64,000 nt of DNA, from NCBI GenBank assembly GCA_022605955.1, contig JAKCOZ010000008.1, positions 22,259,083-22,323,082 of the forward strand, in the 5' to 3' direction. The translations under genes were made by a program, and so were the position numbers. Positions 23,613 to 36,005 of this stretch are shown piece after piece. The notes beneath the pieces were generated by a model. It had not been told where the DNA came from and did not search any database. It saw nothing but the letters and a program-made list of their open reading frames with translations. The stretch's first letter is position 1. Each line of letters opens with the position of its first letter. This DNA comes from Rallus limicola (lineage: Eukaryota; Chordata; Aves; Gruiformes; Rallidae).

Positions 23613-26600
23613 CTAGTATCAAAAGAAACTTCCAGTCATTAACTGCAATTTGACACTCATGTTACTAGCAAAATGACCTAACCCTAAGTGACGTTTCCCA
23701 GAAGGGTCTCAGCTCACTCTTGAGAAGAACACTAAACACAACCATCACAGGCAAGGCACATAAATTGGATGGAACAGAGATTGAATACATAGGAAAGAAC
23801 AAACCCATTTCAGTTCAGAGGTCCAAGTAGTGAGGGTCCTCTTTACCTTTTCTAGAAAATTGCAGATTCTCAAGGCTATAAAATGTCTGCTGTAGACTAA
23901 ATTAAATTACTCTAGACATTACAGCTTCCCTAGGAAAAATATTATTTATTTTCCTGGATTGCTCGTTTGCTCTAAGCTCAAGAAGCAATGTTGAGTCCCA
24001 TTCCTGCTGATTTCAAGATAATGCAGATTTTGGAAATACCAGCACAGTGGAGCACAGCACATCGATCCAAAACTATTAGTCAGAAAGGTGATTGTCTTCT
24101 CAATGAAGGAAAAAAAAAAAGAAAAAAGAAGGTTAAAGAACATGCTTCAGAAACTGTGCCTTAATGCATCACCATACATTAAGAAAGACTGGACCAGAGA
24201 GACTGGAAAAATATTTTGAGGTGCACAAGATGACTGTAGGCTGGCTGTGCAATGAATAAACTTATGCTAGTCAAGTACTTGAACACCTGAAGCACTTTCC
24301 CAAAGATGACAATGTATCGAGGTACAGTAACATTAGCTTTTTAAAGCTCCATACTGATAACAAGCCTGTAACACACTGACACTGCTGTGTGGTTCCCAAG
24401 CTTAGGTCTGTGGCAGTAAGTACCTTTTATAGGTGCCGATTAGCTTGGTGTTTGCAAAGCCAGTGAGAGTTGGTGCACTCTGCTGTTTACAGTGCCACAA
24501 GAATGCTGCAGCAGCTAATCTTTCTTCTCCCAGGGCTGTCATCTGGGACATACACTGTAAGCAATCCTTCCTCTGACAAGTTTTGGCATCGAGCAAATGG
24601 CATTTATCTTTGAAATTCCATTTAATTAGAGAATTACTGCTAAGCCAGGGAAGCAGGCCATTGAGACTATTTGAGGAAAAAAACCCAAATGAGATTTGTA
24701 AGCACCCAGGAGAATCAAAAGAGCAGCACTGCTGTTCTACTTTATCTTCCTTAAATGCTCCATTGGTTACATGTCTACTGTCCTGGTAGCTGACTGGGGC
24801 TAAACCACAACATCTACTTAGTCTGTGTTTGGGTAATGATGAATTTTCAAAAAGGATCTTCAGATCCTCTGAATTTTCTAGCTGCCATTCTGTCAGAATA
24901 ACCGTAGATTTAAAGGATGCACATAAATCCACTACACTGTTAATTTGCAAACACTTTTGTCCTCTTCCTCTCATGGCTCACTCTAAAGGAAAATAACATA
25001 CTTTAGACTCTGCAAACACTCATCTTTTTGGAGAGGCAGTAATTAAACTAGCCAACTAGCACACCGGATCGTCAAGAAACATCACATAACATGAAAAATA
25101 AAGTCAGACTGTAAGAAATAGTGACGAGGTTAATTTTTAATAAAAATTCTTATACCAATTTTCTGAGATAATTTTGTGTATGTCATTTTGCATTTTATTT
25201 CCAAAATGAAAGAACCCTCTACTTTTATTTTCTTGCAGTAGTACTAAATACCACAACCAAGCAAGAAATGCAGAGCAGAAAAATTTTAACCTGTGAAAAA
25301 TCTGACCTTCAGTGCAATTATGAATATCATATGAAACTGGATACATTTTTACTTAAAAATAAGTAAATATTAGTATTTATCACCTTCACATTGGAACCTC
25401 TACTGCCAAAAGTAATGTGACCCTGAGGCAATGGGAAGCACACAAGAAGTTTATGAACCTTCAGCAATCCCAAAACCAGCTAGCAAAGATGTCTTTTTTA
25501 CCAAGAAGAAAATACGATTTTGGAGTATTGAAAAACACTGCTCTGTGGAACCCAAAGTCTGAGGCACTGACTCTATACAGAAATTAACATCCATAAAACA
25601 CTGGTTTATGAAATGTCAAGAGTCTGGAAAGCTGCTGACTTATATAATTCTTTTCACCACTCAAACTAATTGTGTAAGGTGCCTTGCAACTAAGAAAGAG
25701 ACACCAAGCTGTTTAAGACAATCAGTTGAGGAAGTTAATAAATGTGCACAGCTATGGAGAGGAAAAAAAGCAAAAATCAGCTGTAAGGTAGAGAGGAACC
25801 ACCTGTGATATCAGATAAATCAATTATTCCTGTTTACTCAAGAACAATTGACAAAACAAAATCCTACTGCTGTTCCTCTTTTGTACTTTCTGAATGGTAA
25901 GGGTGACTGCTGCCTAAACGGCTTTTGGCAAATTCTAATACAGCACTAAATAAACAAAGAATAAAGACATTGAGAATAAAGACATTTCTAATGCCAGCTG
26001 AGTATTTTTAAAATAAAAATTGCAGAATGGAGTAGAAAGCAGTTATCAGAGATTTTGCATTATGAATTTAAATCTGCAATACTCAAGACTGCTTTACAAG
26101 CACCTCCAACGTGTTAATATCATGGCTGTTGATGCTGTCTAGAAATACGGAGTAACATAATCTTCAACTCTAATCTGTCTGAGCTATATACTGTAAGTAG
26201 CTGGTATTGTTGTGCTTCAGGGATTTTCCTTCCAAAAAACAACACAAAGAATTGGGAAATTTCACATAGCCCATGAGCTGGGCATACCTTTTTTTCCTCC
26301 TTTCAATTCACAAATATATAATTACTAATGCTCTGGTACCTCACTGAACAATAATGCACTGTAATTCTCTTTCCATTCCTGCTCATTGCTACTATTTCTC
26401 CAGAAATAGAAAGATCTAACGTATAATGAGCCTAAAGAACAGTCCATATTTTACTATCTTCATTCTCCAGCACAGATAAGCTTCAGTAATACAATACTGA
26501 CTTAGTAAGAGCAGATAAATTGAGCAGAAGACAAAATTGTTTTGAAAGGACAGAGTATTAAAAGGTTGGTCAGAGGCACACTGTTAAACGTTACATGACA

Positions 26601-29600
26601 GGAAGTGACACAGATAAATGACACGGTTATTTTAATTTGCCTTGGTAAGACAGAATCTTGTTATAAGAAGTGGTTTATTTTCCCTGTCTGTTCTTCCTGT
26701 AGCCCAAACAGGCCAGGATAGCTTGAATCTACCAGCTAACATCTGTACAGGTTTCCCAAACAGTTTTCTTACACAGTGAGGAGAACCTGATGCTGAAACT
26801 TGTAAAGGAACCACTGACACCTGAGCCAAAGGTTAAGCATGTTTCCACTACATCAGTGCATAAAATACCAGTGTGAAACTCATGGAAGAACACCTCACAT
26901 AACCTTCGAAGGATATAAAATATTTTCTCTTAGCTAGACTGAAGGCCATTTGAAAAATATTTTTTTGAATCAAAATGGAGTATTTCTCAAAGAAAACTTC
27001 CTTCCGTAACTATTTTGAACTAATGACAGGAAAAGAGCCTGCAGATTTATTAAATGAAGCAATTTCCTAAGAAAGAAAATAGGCAGAATATAAAAAGATC
27101 AAAAACATAGCTTTAACAGTTGTACCTCATTAATTTATTTTGGCAAATAAGATTAGTTTTAATGATTCATCACAATACTTTGTGGCATATTAACAAATCA
27201 GTAAATATGTAATAGCATATTTTATAAAAATGATGTTCAGTCTAAACACTAAGATAATCTAATGAACCTGCAGAGATATTGGAAGAGACTACTTACTTTT
27301 TTTGTGCAAACTATAAGGCATTCAGATACCATAACTGCAGGTTAACAAGATTATATTGCAAATTACTTGAGCGTTCGGTGCCCAGGTAACCTGACCCAGT
27401 ATCTCATAACTAACCTTCCAGCAAGTACCACATTCTTGGGTAGAAGCTTCACAAATTCACAGTGGCATACAAAAGCTAAAAAGCTGTGGTCACAAACTGT
27501 TCAGTATTTTATCAGAGCAGGAAACCCTCTATGTAAAGAGGATGAAGTAATGAGCACTGGTTCAACATCTCATCCTCTTCATTTCTAAATTCTATTATTT
27601 CGTTATTGGGTTATTTTATGTTAGGAGTATTAAAACACAATTACCAAGGGAATGAACAAGATAAATACTGGAAGCTTTAATATTCAATTATACAACCACT
27701 TAAATTTTCAGCTAGGTCCTGAAGATGACGTATCTTTTCTGCAAAACTACATCAGTAAGAACAATTAACTGCCTTGGCCATAGTTACTTCATCCTTCCTA
27801 CAGAAGGAAGTATTCTCATTGCTTTAGTATTTCCACGCATCTCCAAACTCGTATGCCCAAAGTTATACCTTTAAATCCACAGTAAGAACCAAAGCAGTAT
27901 CTTGATATTTGGGAGTACAAAGCATTCCCAAATCCTGCAGTATTAACTGCAAGGACAAGAAAACTGCTACCTATGCTCCATTCATTGTGGGTTTTTTTTA
28001 AGTCATGAAATCCAGATAAAGTACAGTACTTCTCCCTCAGAATTTCAGAGGACATTCTTCCACTTCTTTCCTTTTCAAAAACACAAATTTGTAGGCCAAA
28101 AGTTCTATGCCTAGCTGTACAGTTGTTTGGGCACCTCAGCTACGTGTTTGGACAGCTATGTTTAGACACTCATGCTACAGCAACACAATGTCTTGAGATG
28201 GGACACTCATTTTCCTTTTATCTGGCTTCTCATAGATACTGAGACATAGAATATGTTAAATTAATAAGATGCTTAGCACCATTCCTCTGAACTGCTCAAA
28301 ATAATTTAAGGGTTCCTCTCATGATATGAGCTTGGGTTTCACAATAACTGCATACATGATATAAATTACTTTTACCATCAGAAACAAGCATGAGACACCT
28401 GGCCAAGATCTTTCTGATGATGCCCATCCTCAAAACATACCACCTCATTGCACAGCCTGAGGACAACTGTCCTTACAGAACCTGCAAATCCTTCCCTTGC
28501 TGCCCAAGAAAACCCTCTGCTGGCTCCTACTTTAAAAGTTCAAAAGGCAGCTATTTTCTACAATAGGGCATCTCATGGGAAATAAGTTTTGAGATTGTTC
28601 TCTTCACCAGAAGGTGGTATAAAAGCCTTTAGTTTCCTAGCCTCAGTGTTGATCTACCCTCATGAACAGCACAAACTCCAAACCAGCTACAAAAGTGTAC
28701 AAAAGATTACCTTTCTTACCCTATTTAGGGTCTGAGAAAGTCTGCTCATATCTGCAGACATGTCTTTTGCTTACTTTTTTTTTAAATGACAGGTAACAAT
28801 ATAGACAAAGAAGCTGCATACATGTAGACCTGCAATGCAGAGAGTTGCTAGCTAATCATGCAAGCCAGCCAGTGCTGCAATGGCAGCACAGTGCACAAGT
28901 AAAATGCTAGCTTCACGCTTGCTGGCTGGAAAGCAGCCCTGAGTTCAGCTTCAGCTAAATGCAATGACATTTACCCTCCCTCCCCCGCATGCGGTTTTGC
29001 CTGCATGAAGCATCCTCAGAGAGCACCCGCTGCCGTAACTGTCTGACATATACAGCCTAACTCATAGTTTCTGACATACTCCAAGCATCCCCCTCTGCTT
29101 GTGGTCACAAAAGAAAATAATTTTGATGTCTGATGGAAGAAAGAAGCTTCTCAGTAAGGCTTGTGTACCCAATCTGGCACAAACTCCAGGTTAAGCTCTC
29201 AAAAAATGCTTGTCTGGTTCAACTGTTCTCTTTAGTGGCCACAGGGGCCACTTCTCTTTATGTAGCTTGCTTGGTAAGCCTGTGGGGGTAGGGTGCTAGG
29301 TACAGGCTTTCTAGAAAGGAAAAAAATGTCCTTCAAAGTAAATGTTTTGCTATAGTTTAAAATTATAAATGTTTTGTGGACATACTTAAAACTAAGCCAG
29401 GGAAGCCAGCTACCCTTTGAAACACCTCCTTAAGTGTTAAAAATAGGTTCAAATAATGAAATATTCCACTGAATTCTGAAAATGATAAACCAAAGTCAAT
29501 TGCAAAATGGTTAAAGCACAAGCACTCATCCAAACTCCATTACTTTCTGCCACCTGTGCAGCATCTGGCTATTCATGCCTCTGATAAAATCTGACCATCA

Positions 29601-32297
29601 CCTGGCTTTGCAATTCTCAAATATTTTCCAAAATTATTTTTCCACCCCAAACATGGGCAGAATAACTGCTGGGTAGAGACACCACATGAATTACAGGCAT
29701 ACAAATAGGGTGCATCATTTCTGCTTATATCAGTGAGCCAGCAGAAGCTCCTGGGCCAATTTTCTACTGCCTCTGGCCTTTTGTTGTTGTTGGTTGTTTG
29801 TTTCCATTTACATGTGGTTATTATTTATGCAGTACCATTAAAAACACCCTACTCCTCACAAACATAGGGCAGCATCTCTGTCCTATAAAACCGACTATCT
29901 AACTACAGAAGATTTGGATTCTATAAACAGCCTAAAAGGGACCACAGGAGCATTTCTTCAGCGCCGACTCTGTGCTTGGCTGCCTGATATAATTACTGGC
30001 ACACATTCAAACTAGATATCTGCGTCACCAGTCAGATTACAACACACATCTCCTGTAGGAGCAGACTTATTACAGTTTTAAAACCTGAATTCTATGTAGG
30101 TCACTGTCCTCAGAAGCTGTGGTGCTGGGAGACTACTGCATGCAGGACCAAGGGGCAGGAATGGGCAGGAGTTCGGGTTCAGCCTCTGACCATTTTCTGG
30201 GCCCCCACTGCTCCCCCTCCAGTTGTGACAGCACAAACCCCATCTTCTCTCCAGACTGCTATGCACCTAAGACCTTTAAACTGGGAAAACAAATGAACAC
30301 AATGAATTTAATTTACAAGAATACGCTTGTAAAAGTCTTTATATAGTCAGAATTAAACGCATCTACTAATCCTATTTCATTTTTCTGGCAGATATTTGGA
30401 GGTTTCTTGCCCCAGTCCCTTTACAGCTAAACATTATTCATATCTGCCATCACTAGCAGGAGGTGAAGTTCCAAAAAAATCTAAACAAGCTACAATGAAT
30501 TATTCTGTCATACACACAAAAACATTGGCAGGGGCTATTAAACCTATTTTTAGCAATATTCTATATTACATATTTAAACATTTTAACATTGCATTAAATT
30601 TAGCACTTTGTATAAAGTGGGAAGGACAATAAATTGACTGTAAATTTCCACAGGGCACATAATTTTCAATGCTATTGCTCCAAATAAATCTGAAATACAA
30701 AAACATTTCTACCAAAGATGAGAAAGCTACAAATAATTTAAATATTTGTAAAATGTCTATTATTATTGGATCCAATCTTCAGACCTCATACATGCAAAAC
30801 CCTGGCTATTTTCACAGGAAATTTCTCCTTATTTTACACACACCTGAATTAGTGATGCCCAGTAAACACTTCAAACCACCACTTAGTTATTCAGCCTGTG
30901 ATATTAAGCCAAGATTTCTATCAGGGAAAATGGGACCAAGGGGAGGAGAAAAATTACAGAAGGAACAACAGTAGTTATATTAAAATTAGTAGTAGTAGAG
31001 TTAGCACTGAAGGACAAAGAGCAGTTACCCAAGGAGCATCACCATGCTAGTGTAAGCACCTGTAAGCCCAATGCCTGGCATTCAGCCCTTAGTCCTGAAG
31101 GTTCAGCAAACACACATCAAGCTTAAAAGCAGGAAAAAGTCACCTTCCAGGCAGCCTGATTGAGGGCTCCAAGGTTAAAGAAATACGATTAAACCAGTAA
31201 ACCAATATACGTCTATAGTCTAAGCAAGCTGAAAAGCCATGGAGACTCCTCACTGCAAGGGCTACTGAGGACTCTAAAATCTGGAAAGTGGAGGTGCACC
31301 CTTTGTCTGTGTGACTACCTGCAGTTAGAAGGGCATTAACTTAACTTGACAGTTATGAATGGCATTTCTTTATCAAGTTTAGTGTTTCCACCCATTGGTA
31401 TTGAAAGTTGGCAGGGCACAATACTTCGTAGCAAAGTCTCGTAGAGAAGTGCTAGGCAGCTTTTATTAGTTCCTCTTGAAATTACATGAATGAGCAGCAC
31501 CATGAAAGGTCACAGATGTCCTCAAAACCACAACTCCTACCCACACTGATTAACTTTCCTTCAAAGGCTGCACCTTATTCCTCTTAGACGCATCAAATTG
31601 TATCATTGCCTTAATAAAAGGCAGGGTGGGAGAGTTCATAGAGGACATTTTACCTGTGCAAAGTTTTCCAGAGAGACAGAGAGGGACTGTTAGTGCCTGG
31701 CTGCTTTCTCTCCAGTTTGAAGATGACCCACTAGAGGACAGTCCCCAGGCAAGGGAGTCCACAGCCATTGTGTAAGGCAGGCAGTTATGCAGTGCCTGAA
31801 ATCTCAGTATATCAAAGTACTTTGGCAGTCCATGAGTGAAGTTTTACACCAGAAATATCACACCACAGTTTATTTTCTAGAGAAAGCAAAACAGAGCCAA
31901 AGAATAACTGATTTACCTGATGGGAGGAAGAAAGTGATGAAGAAAGATGCACCCTGATGAAGAAAACTGCACCCTGTGTCTGATCTCTGGCAGATACTAC
32001 CCATAACAACTGATCATAACTGAATGGTATTGAAACAAAGAATAAATTCTGTACACATCCACACACTGACAATAATACAGTCAGAACACAATTCTACTTT
32101 CAACTCAGTTACTGACTCCTAATTCTTGTCACTTATGAGAACTAGATTCATTTACATGTTTCTTGCTCCACTCTAAGTATCACAGCAGACAGACTGAAAA
32201 CTATTTCTACTAATTCTTGGCTTAGCCATAACTGAATATTTTCTTTCACTTTCTTTACAAATTAAGTTTTGTCTTTAAAGCCAGAGTGAAGGCGCAG
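23613..32297 (-). other. Start of a >40-kb PDE11A intron; no gene seen
   Basis: I found no exon on either strand. The longest open frame of the window is here (minus strand, 24402-24974, 190 codons). It has no recognisable domain and no donor in phase with the exon at 23612. Other content is AT-rich sequence, a poly-A/G-rich stretch at 24109-24126, a 2 x 20-bp duplication at 31936-31975, and GC-richer patches near 28400-29100 and 30100-30260. Confidence 0.75.
31936..31975. repeat. Tandem duplication, 2 x 20 bp
   Basis: Two adjacent 20-base units, GATGAAGAAAGATGCACCCT and GATGAAGAAAACTGCACCCT, differ at two bases. It is a simple local duplication in intron. Confidence 0.8.
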
Positions 32298-32800
32298 AAT
32301 CAGAATCACAAACTGGTTGAAGCTGGCGGGGACCTTTGGAGGTCATCTCGTCCAACCACCTCCCAAGCAGGGCCATCTATAGCCAGTTAGTTGCCCAGGA
32401 CCATGTCTAGACAGCTTTTGAATCACTCCATGGACAAAGACTTCATATCTCTCCGCAACCTCCATCTGGGCTCTTTTCAGCCGTGCCCAGTGACAGGACA
32501 AGAGGCGATGTGCACAAACTTAAACACAGAAAGCTCTCTCTGAACACCAGAACTCATTTTTGTGAGAGCAACTGAACACTGGCACAGGTTGTGGAGAGGT
32601 GTGAAGTCTTTGTCCTCTGATGAGATCCCCCTATGACAGTTCTCTGCTGAACAGTCCCAGAGCCCTCAGCCTTCCCTCATAGAAAAGATGCTCCAAGTCC
32701 CTAAATCATCTTTATGTACCTTTGCTGTACTCTGTCCAGTATGTCCATGTCTCTCTTGTACTGGGAAGCCCAGAACTAGACACGTGGCTACAAGTCATGC
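32298..32800 (-). mobile_element. CR1 LINE fragment, diverged
   Basis: The reverse strand ends in the CR1 3' hallmark, short GATTCTG repeats (seen as AGAATCAGAATCACA at 32298). Inland on the plus strand come phrases typical of inverted CR1, such as GGTCATCTCGTCCAACC and CCCAGTGACAGGACAAGAGG. About 500 bp remain, 5'-truncated, with the reverse-transcriptase tail broken by stops and indels. It is older than the copy at 35.2 kb, judging by how far it departs from the consensus I remember. Confidence 0.85.
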
Positions 32801-35228
32801 TTGAAACTTAATCCTGCTGTTGCATAAATACTATGTGCATTTTAACAAAACAAAACAACAAAAAAAAGGGATCTAACTTGTCTATATATAGCAGTCTGCA
32901 GTGAGATCACAGTGATATTCTGAAGTTTCTATACAGGTTCTTCTCTGTATACTTCAAAAGGTGTTTTGTAATTTTTGAAGAAAAAACTACTCGAGTGGTA
33001 ACATTTTTAATTTTGGACTTTTAACAGATATAGAAAGTTTCTGGAAAGCCTACTGCAGAGGCCTGATCCTTTGTCATGCTGAGCTGCTCCATCAGCAAGG
33101 TGGCTGTTCTTGCCTGACTAGAGCCAATGCTGGTAAAAGTGCTTCCGTCAAACTGAAACTCCAACCGGAATACAAAACCTGAATCTAACACATAAACCAA
33201 CAAGATTTACTGGGTTCAGTTGTGCCTGGTATGAGTAAGTTTAGCTCTCCTGGCTGCCTGCTGTTTGCAGCAGTAGTCCAAAGGGGATGGAAAGGGTTGC
33301 TTCTGTTCGACTAGAAAAAAAACCAACCGTAAAGCAATTTTTCTTAGGCAAGTGAGACCTGGAGTTCAGATGGCAGCAAAGCAGGGACAGGGACACCAAC
33401 TGTAGCCCCTTACATGGCTGCTTCTCAAGCACAGCATTTCTAGTGTTTCTTAGACTATAGAAACAACCTGCAAATGGAAAAAAAATCTTCAATGGAGTGG
33501 AAATATCCCACAAAGGACAACGTACAAGCATAACTGACCCTTCCTCTCACTGCATTATTTTATGCTTCTTTTTCCATCTGGGATGCACTTCTACCCTTGA
33601 CCTTTCTCCCACAATACACAGAAGTGTCACAACACAATCACAACATATTTTTGACATACATCCATATGTTATTTTGTTGAGTTTTGCTTCAACACTGGGA
33701 AATTTGCCAGTGGTGTTCTATAGCTTATGTATATTTAGTGACTAATGCCACTGTTACTGAATGTCATGGCAGTTTAAGCTGGTGACACTTGCCTACTCTT
33801 CATACATTTCTCTTGAGAAACCTGCTCTTTCTCTCCTTTTAAAAAAAAATAAAAAGGAATACAGTGTGTTCTCAGTGTATCATTTTTAGCCATGTATTTT
33901 TCTTAGAAATACATTATTTCTGCAAAAGTACAGAACTTTATTCTAGCAGAATTGATTATACAACTGCACATACTTGACAATAGTCTTATTTGAATCTGAT
34001 TATACCAATTAGGTAATCTGAGTTAGTTTCCATTATAGCCTTTTCAGACCTGATTAAAAGTATTTCTAACACGACATGTATTGTAATTTCTACCTATCAC
34101 ATCGTGAACGTTAATGTTTTACAGTCTACAAACTTTTGCCTTTAAGAAAACAGCTCACAATGCCTCATGTGGAACTCATATATATATATTTTTCAGTGTA
34201 TAGTAATATCATCTTTAGAACAGTTTCCATGCAAAGTGACAACAAATTTGCTGAAGGGAAACTTATCTATAAATTTATTCTCATTCTTAGTGGTTTAAGG
34301 TTAACTACTAAATTAGTGACAGACAAAAAATGATGTAGTATCAAGGCAACAGAATAATTTCTTAAACTACAGGAAAGAACAAAAATACTAATCCTTGTTA
34401 GTTTCAAACAAAAGGAGCTTTTGAAAGACCATCACAAAGTACAGAAAAAATCCTTAGCTGTTTTTTAAATAAAATTATTTTCAGTAAAGTATGTTGAGCA
34501 ATTAAACTACCTCTCTCCATTTTGACCACAGTTTAAAGGAACAACAGCAGAAATGTGGCTGAGCCAAGTATTGCTCTCATCTACATTACTGTGAGCCTGC
34601 AGTAATACCTCAGACATCTTAATTTACATTTATGTGGTTGTAATTTACAGAATTTTGTCATCTTTAAAAATGACAAAGGTGGCTGCTACCTCAAGGATAT
34701 TTTAATCAGGTCTGGCTTTGTCAATTTTATGGAAAGCAGACTGACATTAATGTTTATTTTACCCTTTTCAGGCAGATGCCAGTCAGAAGTAGCTGAGCAT
34801 AAATAATTACAGAATTTCTGTGAAACCACATAATTTGTAATCCAGCCTGATTGGTTTGTCATTCCCTGCTTTCTTGCCATCTCTATCCTATGTCTACTGT
34901 AATGCCCAAATCTTACATTTTACTGTTGAATATCCATGCAGAAGAATATGCCAACAGAAACAGGAAAGGGAGTGACCATCTCTGCACAGAACTTCAAATC
35001 TTACCCATAATTTCAGTGACAGCAAGTACAAAAAATATATGCTATACTTGTTTAGATCTGAAGTCACAATTTCAGAGAAAGTAATCTAAACTTGTTCTTC
35101 AATTTTTTCTGTTTACTACTAAAATAGGAAAAGAACACATATGGGGGAACACAGATTGTCCAGAAAATAGTAAATGTGCAATTTAGGATGATAAACAATG
35201 ATTCAATCTGCAATATTGAAAATATACC
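32801..35228 (-). other. PDE11A intron between two CR1 copies
   Basis: AT-rich non-coding sequence. A minus-strand open frame at 33021-33203 (60 codons) shows no known domain. A short (TA)n run lies near 34180-34190. No repeat family or exon was recognised. Confidence 0.75.
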
Positions 35229-36005
35229 ACAGAATCACAAGGTTGGAAAAGACCTTTAAGATTATCAAGTCCAACCATTCCCGTCCTATGCTAAACCATA
35301 TCCCTAGCACTTGATCTGCCCTTTTATTAAACACATCCAGGGATGGTGACTCAACCTCCTCCCTGGGCAGCCTGTTCCAGGCCCCAACAACTCTTTCAGC
35401 GAAAATTTTTTTCCTAATATCTAATCTGACCCTGCCCTGGCACAGCTTTGTGCCATTTCCCCTTGTCCTGTCTCCTGTCACCTGGCTGAAGAGACCATGG
35501 CCCACCTCTCTACAATCTCCCTTCAGGTAGTTGTAGGCGGTGATATGGTCTCCCCTCAGCCTCCTCTTCTGCAGGCTAAACATCCCCAGCTCCCTCAGCT
35601 GCTCCTCATATGATTTTCCCTCCAGCCCCTTCACCAGCCTCGTGTCCCTTCTCTGGACTCACTCCAGGACCTCGATGTCCTTCTTGTGGTGAGGAGCCCA
35701 GAACTGGACACAGCACTCGAGGTGCGGCCTCACCAATGCAGAGTACAGGGGCACAATCACCTCCCCAGACCTACTGGCCATGCTATTTCTGATACAAGCC
35801 AGGATGCCATTGGCTTTCCTGGCCACCTGGGCACACTGCTGACTCATATTCAGCCTGCAGTCAACCAACACCCCCAGGTCCTTCTCTGCCTGACAGCTCT
35901 CCAAGCCTGTAGCGCTGCATGGGGTTGTTATGTCCCACGTGCAGCACTCTACACTTGGCCTTGCTAAACCTCATCCCATCGGTCTCAGCCCATCGGTCCA
36001 GTCTG
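35229..36005 (-). mobile_element. CR1 LINE fragment, 5'-truncated, comparatively well preserved
   Basis: About 775 bp of the 3' end of CR1 ORF2 plus the 3' terminus. The minus-strand translation gives the characteristic tail of the reverse-transcriptase protein: [20 protein letters not shown], then [18 protein letters not shown], then [14 protein letters not shown]. The frame is broken at LE*VQRRD, where CGA has become TGA, a typical CpG decay. Truncation falls at [12 protein letters not shown]. It starts at the plus-strand ACAGAATCACAAGGTTGG, the inverted 3' end. No autonomous activity is possible. Confidence 0.93.

Noticed and set aside
28612..28630. TATA-like GGTATAAAAG after an ACCAGAAGGTGG word
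   Set aside because: No initiator, CpG island or downstream exon, and TATA-like words are frequent in AT-rich introns.
35203..35904. Minus-strand frames with clear protein similarity
   Set aside because: Same reason: decayed CR1 ORF2 split by a CpG-derived stop.
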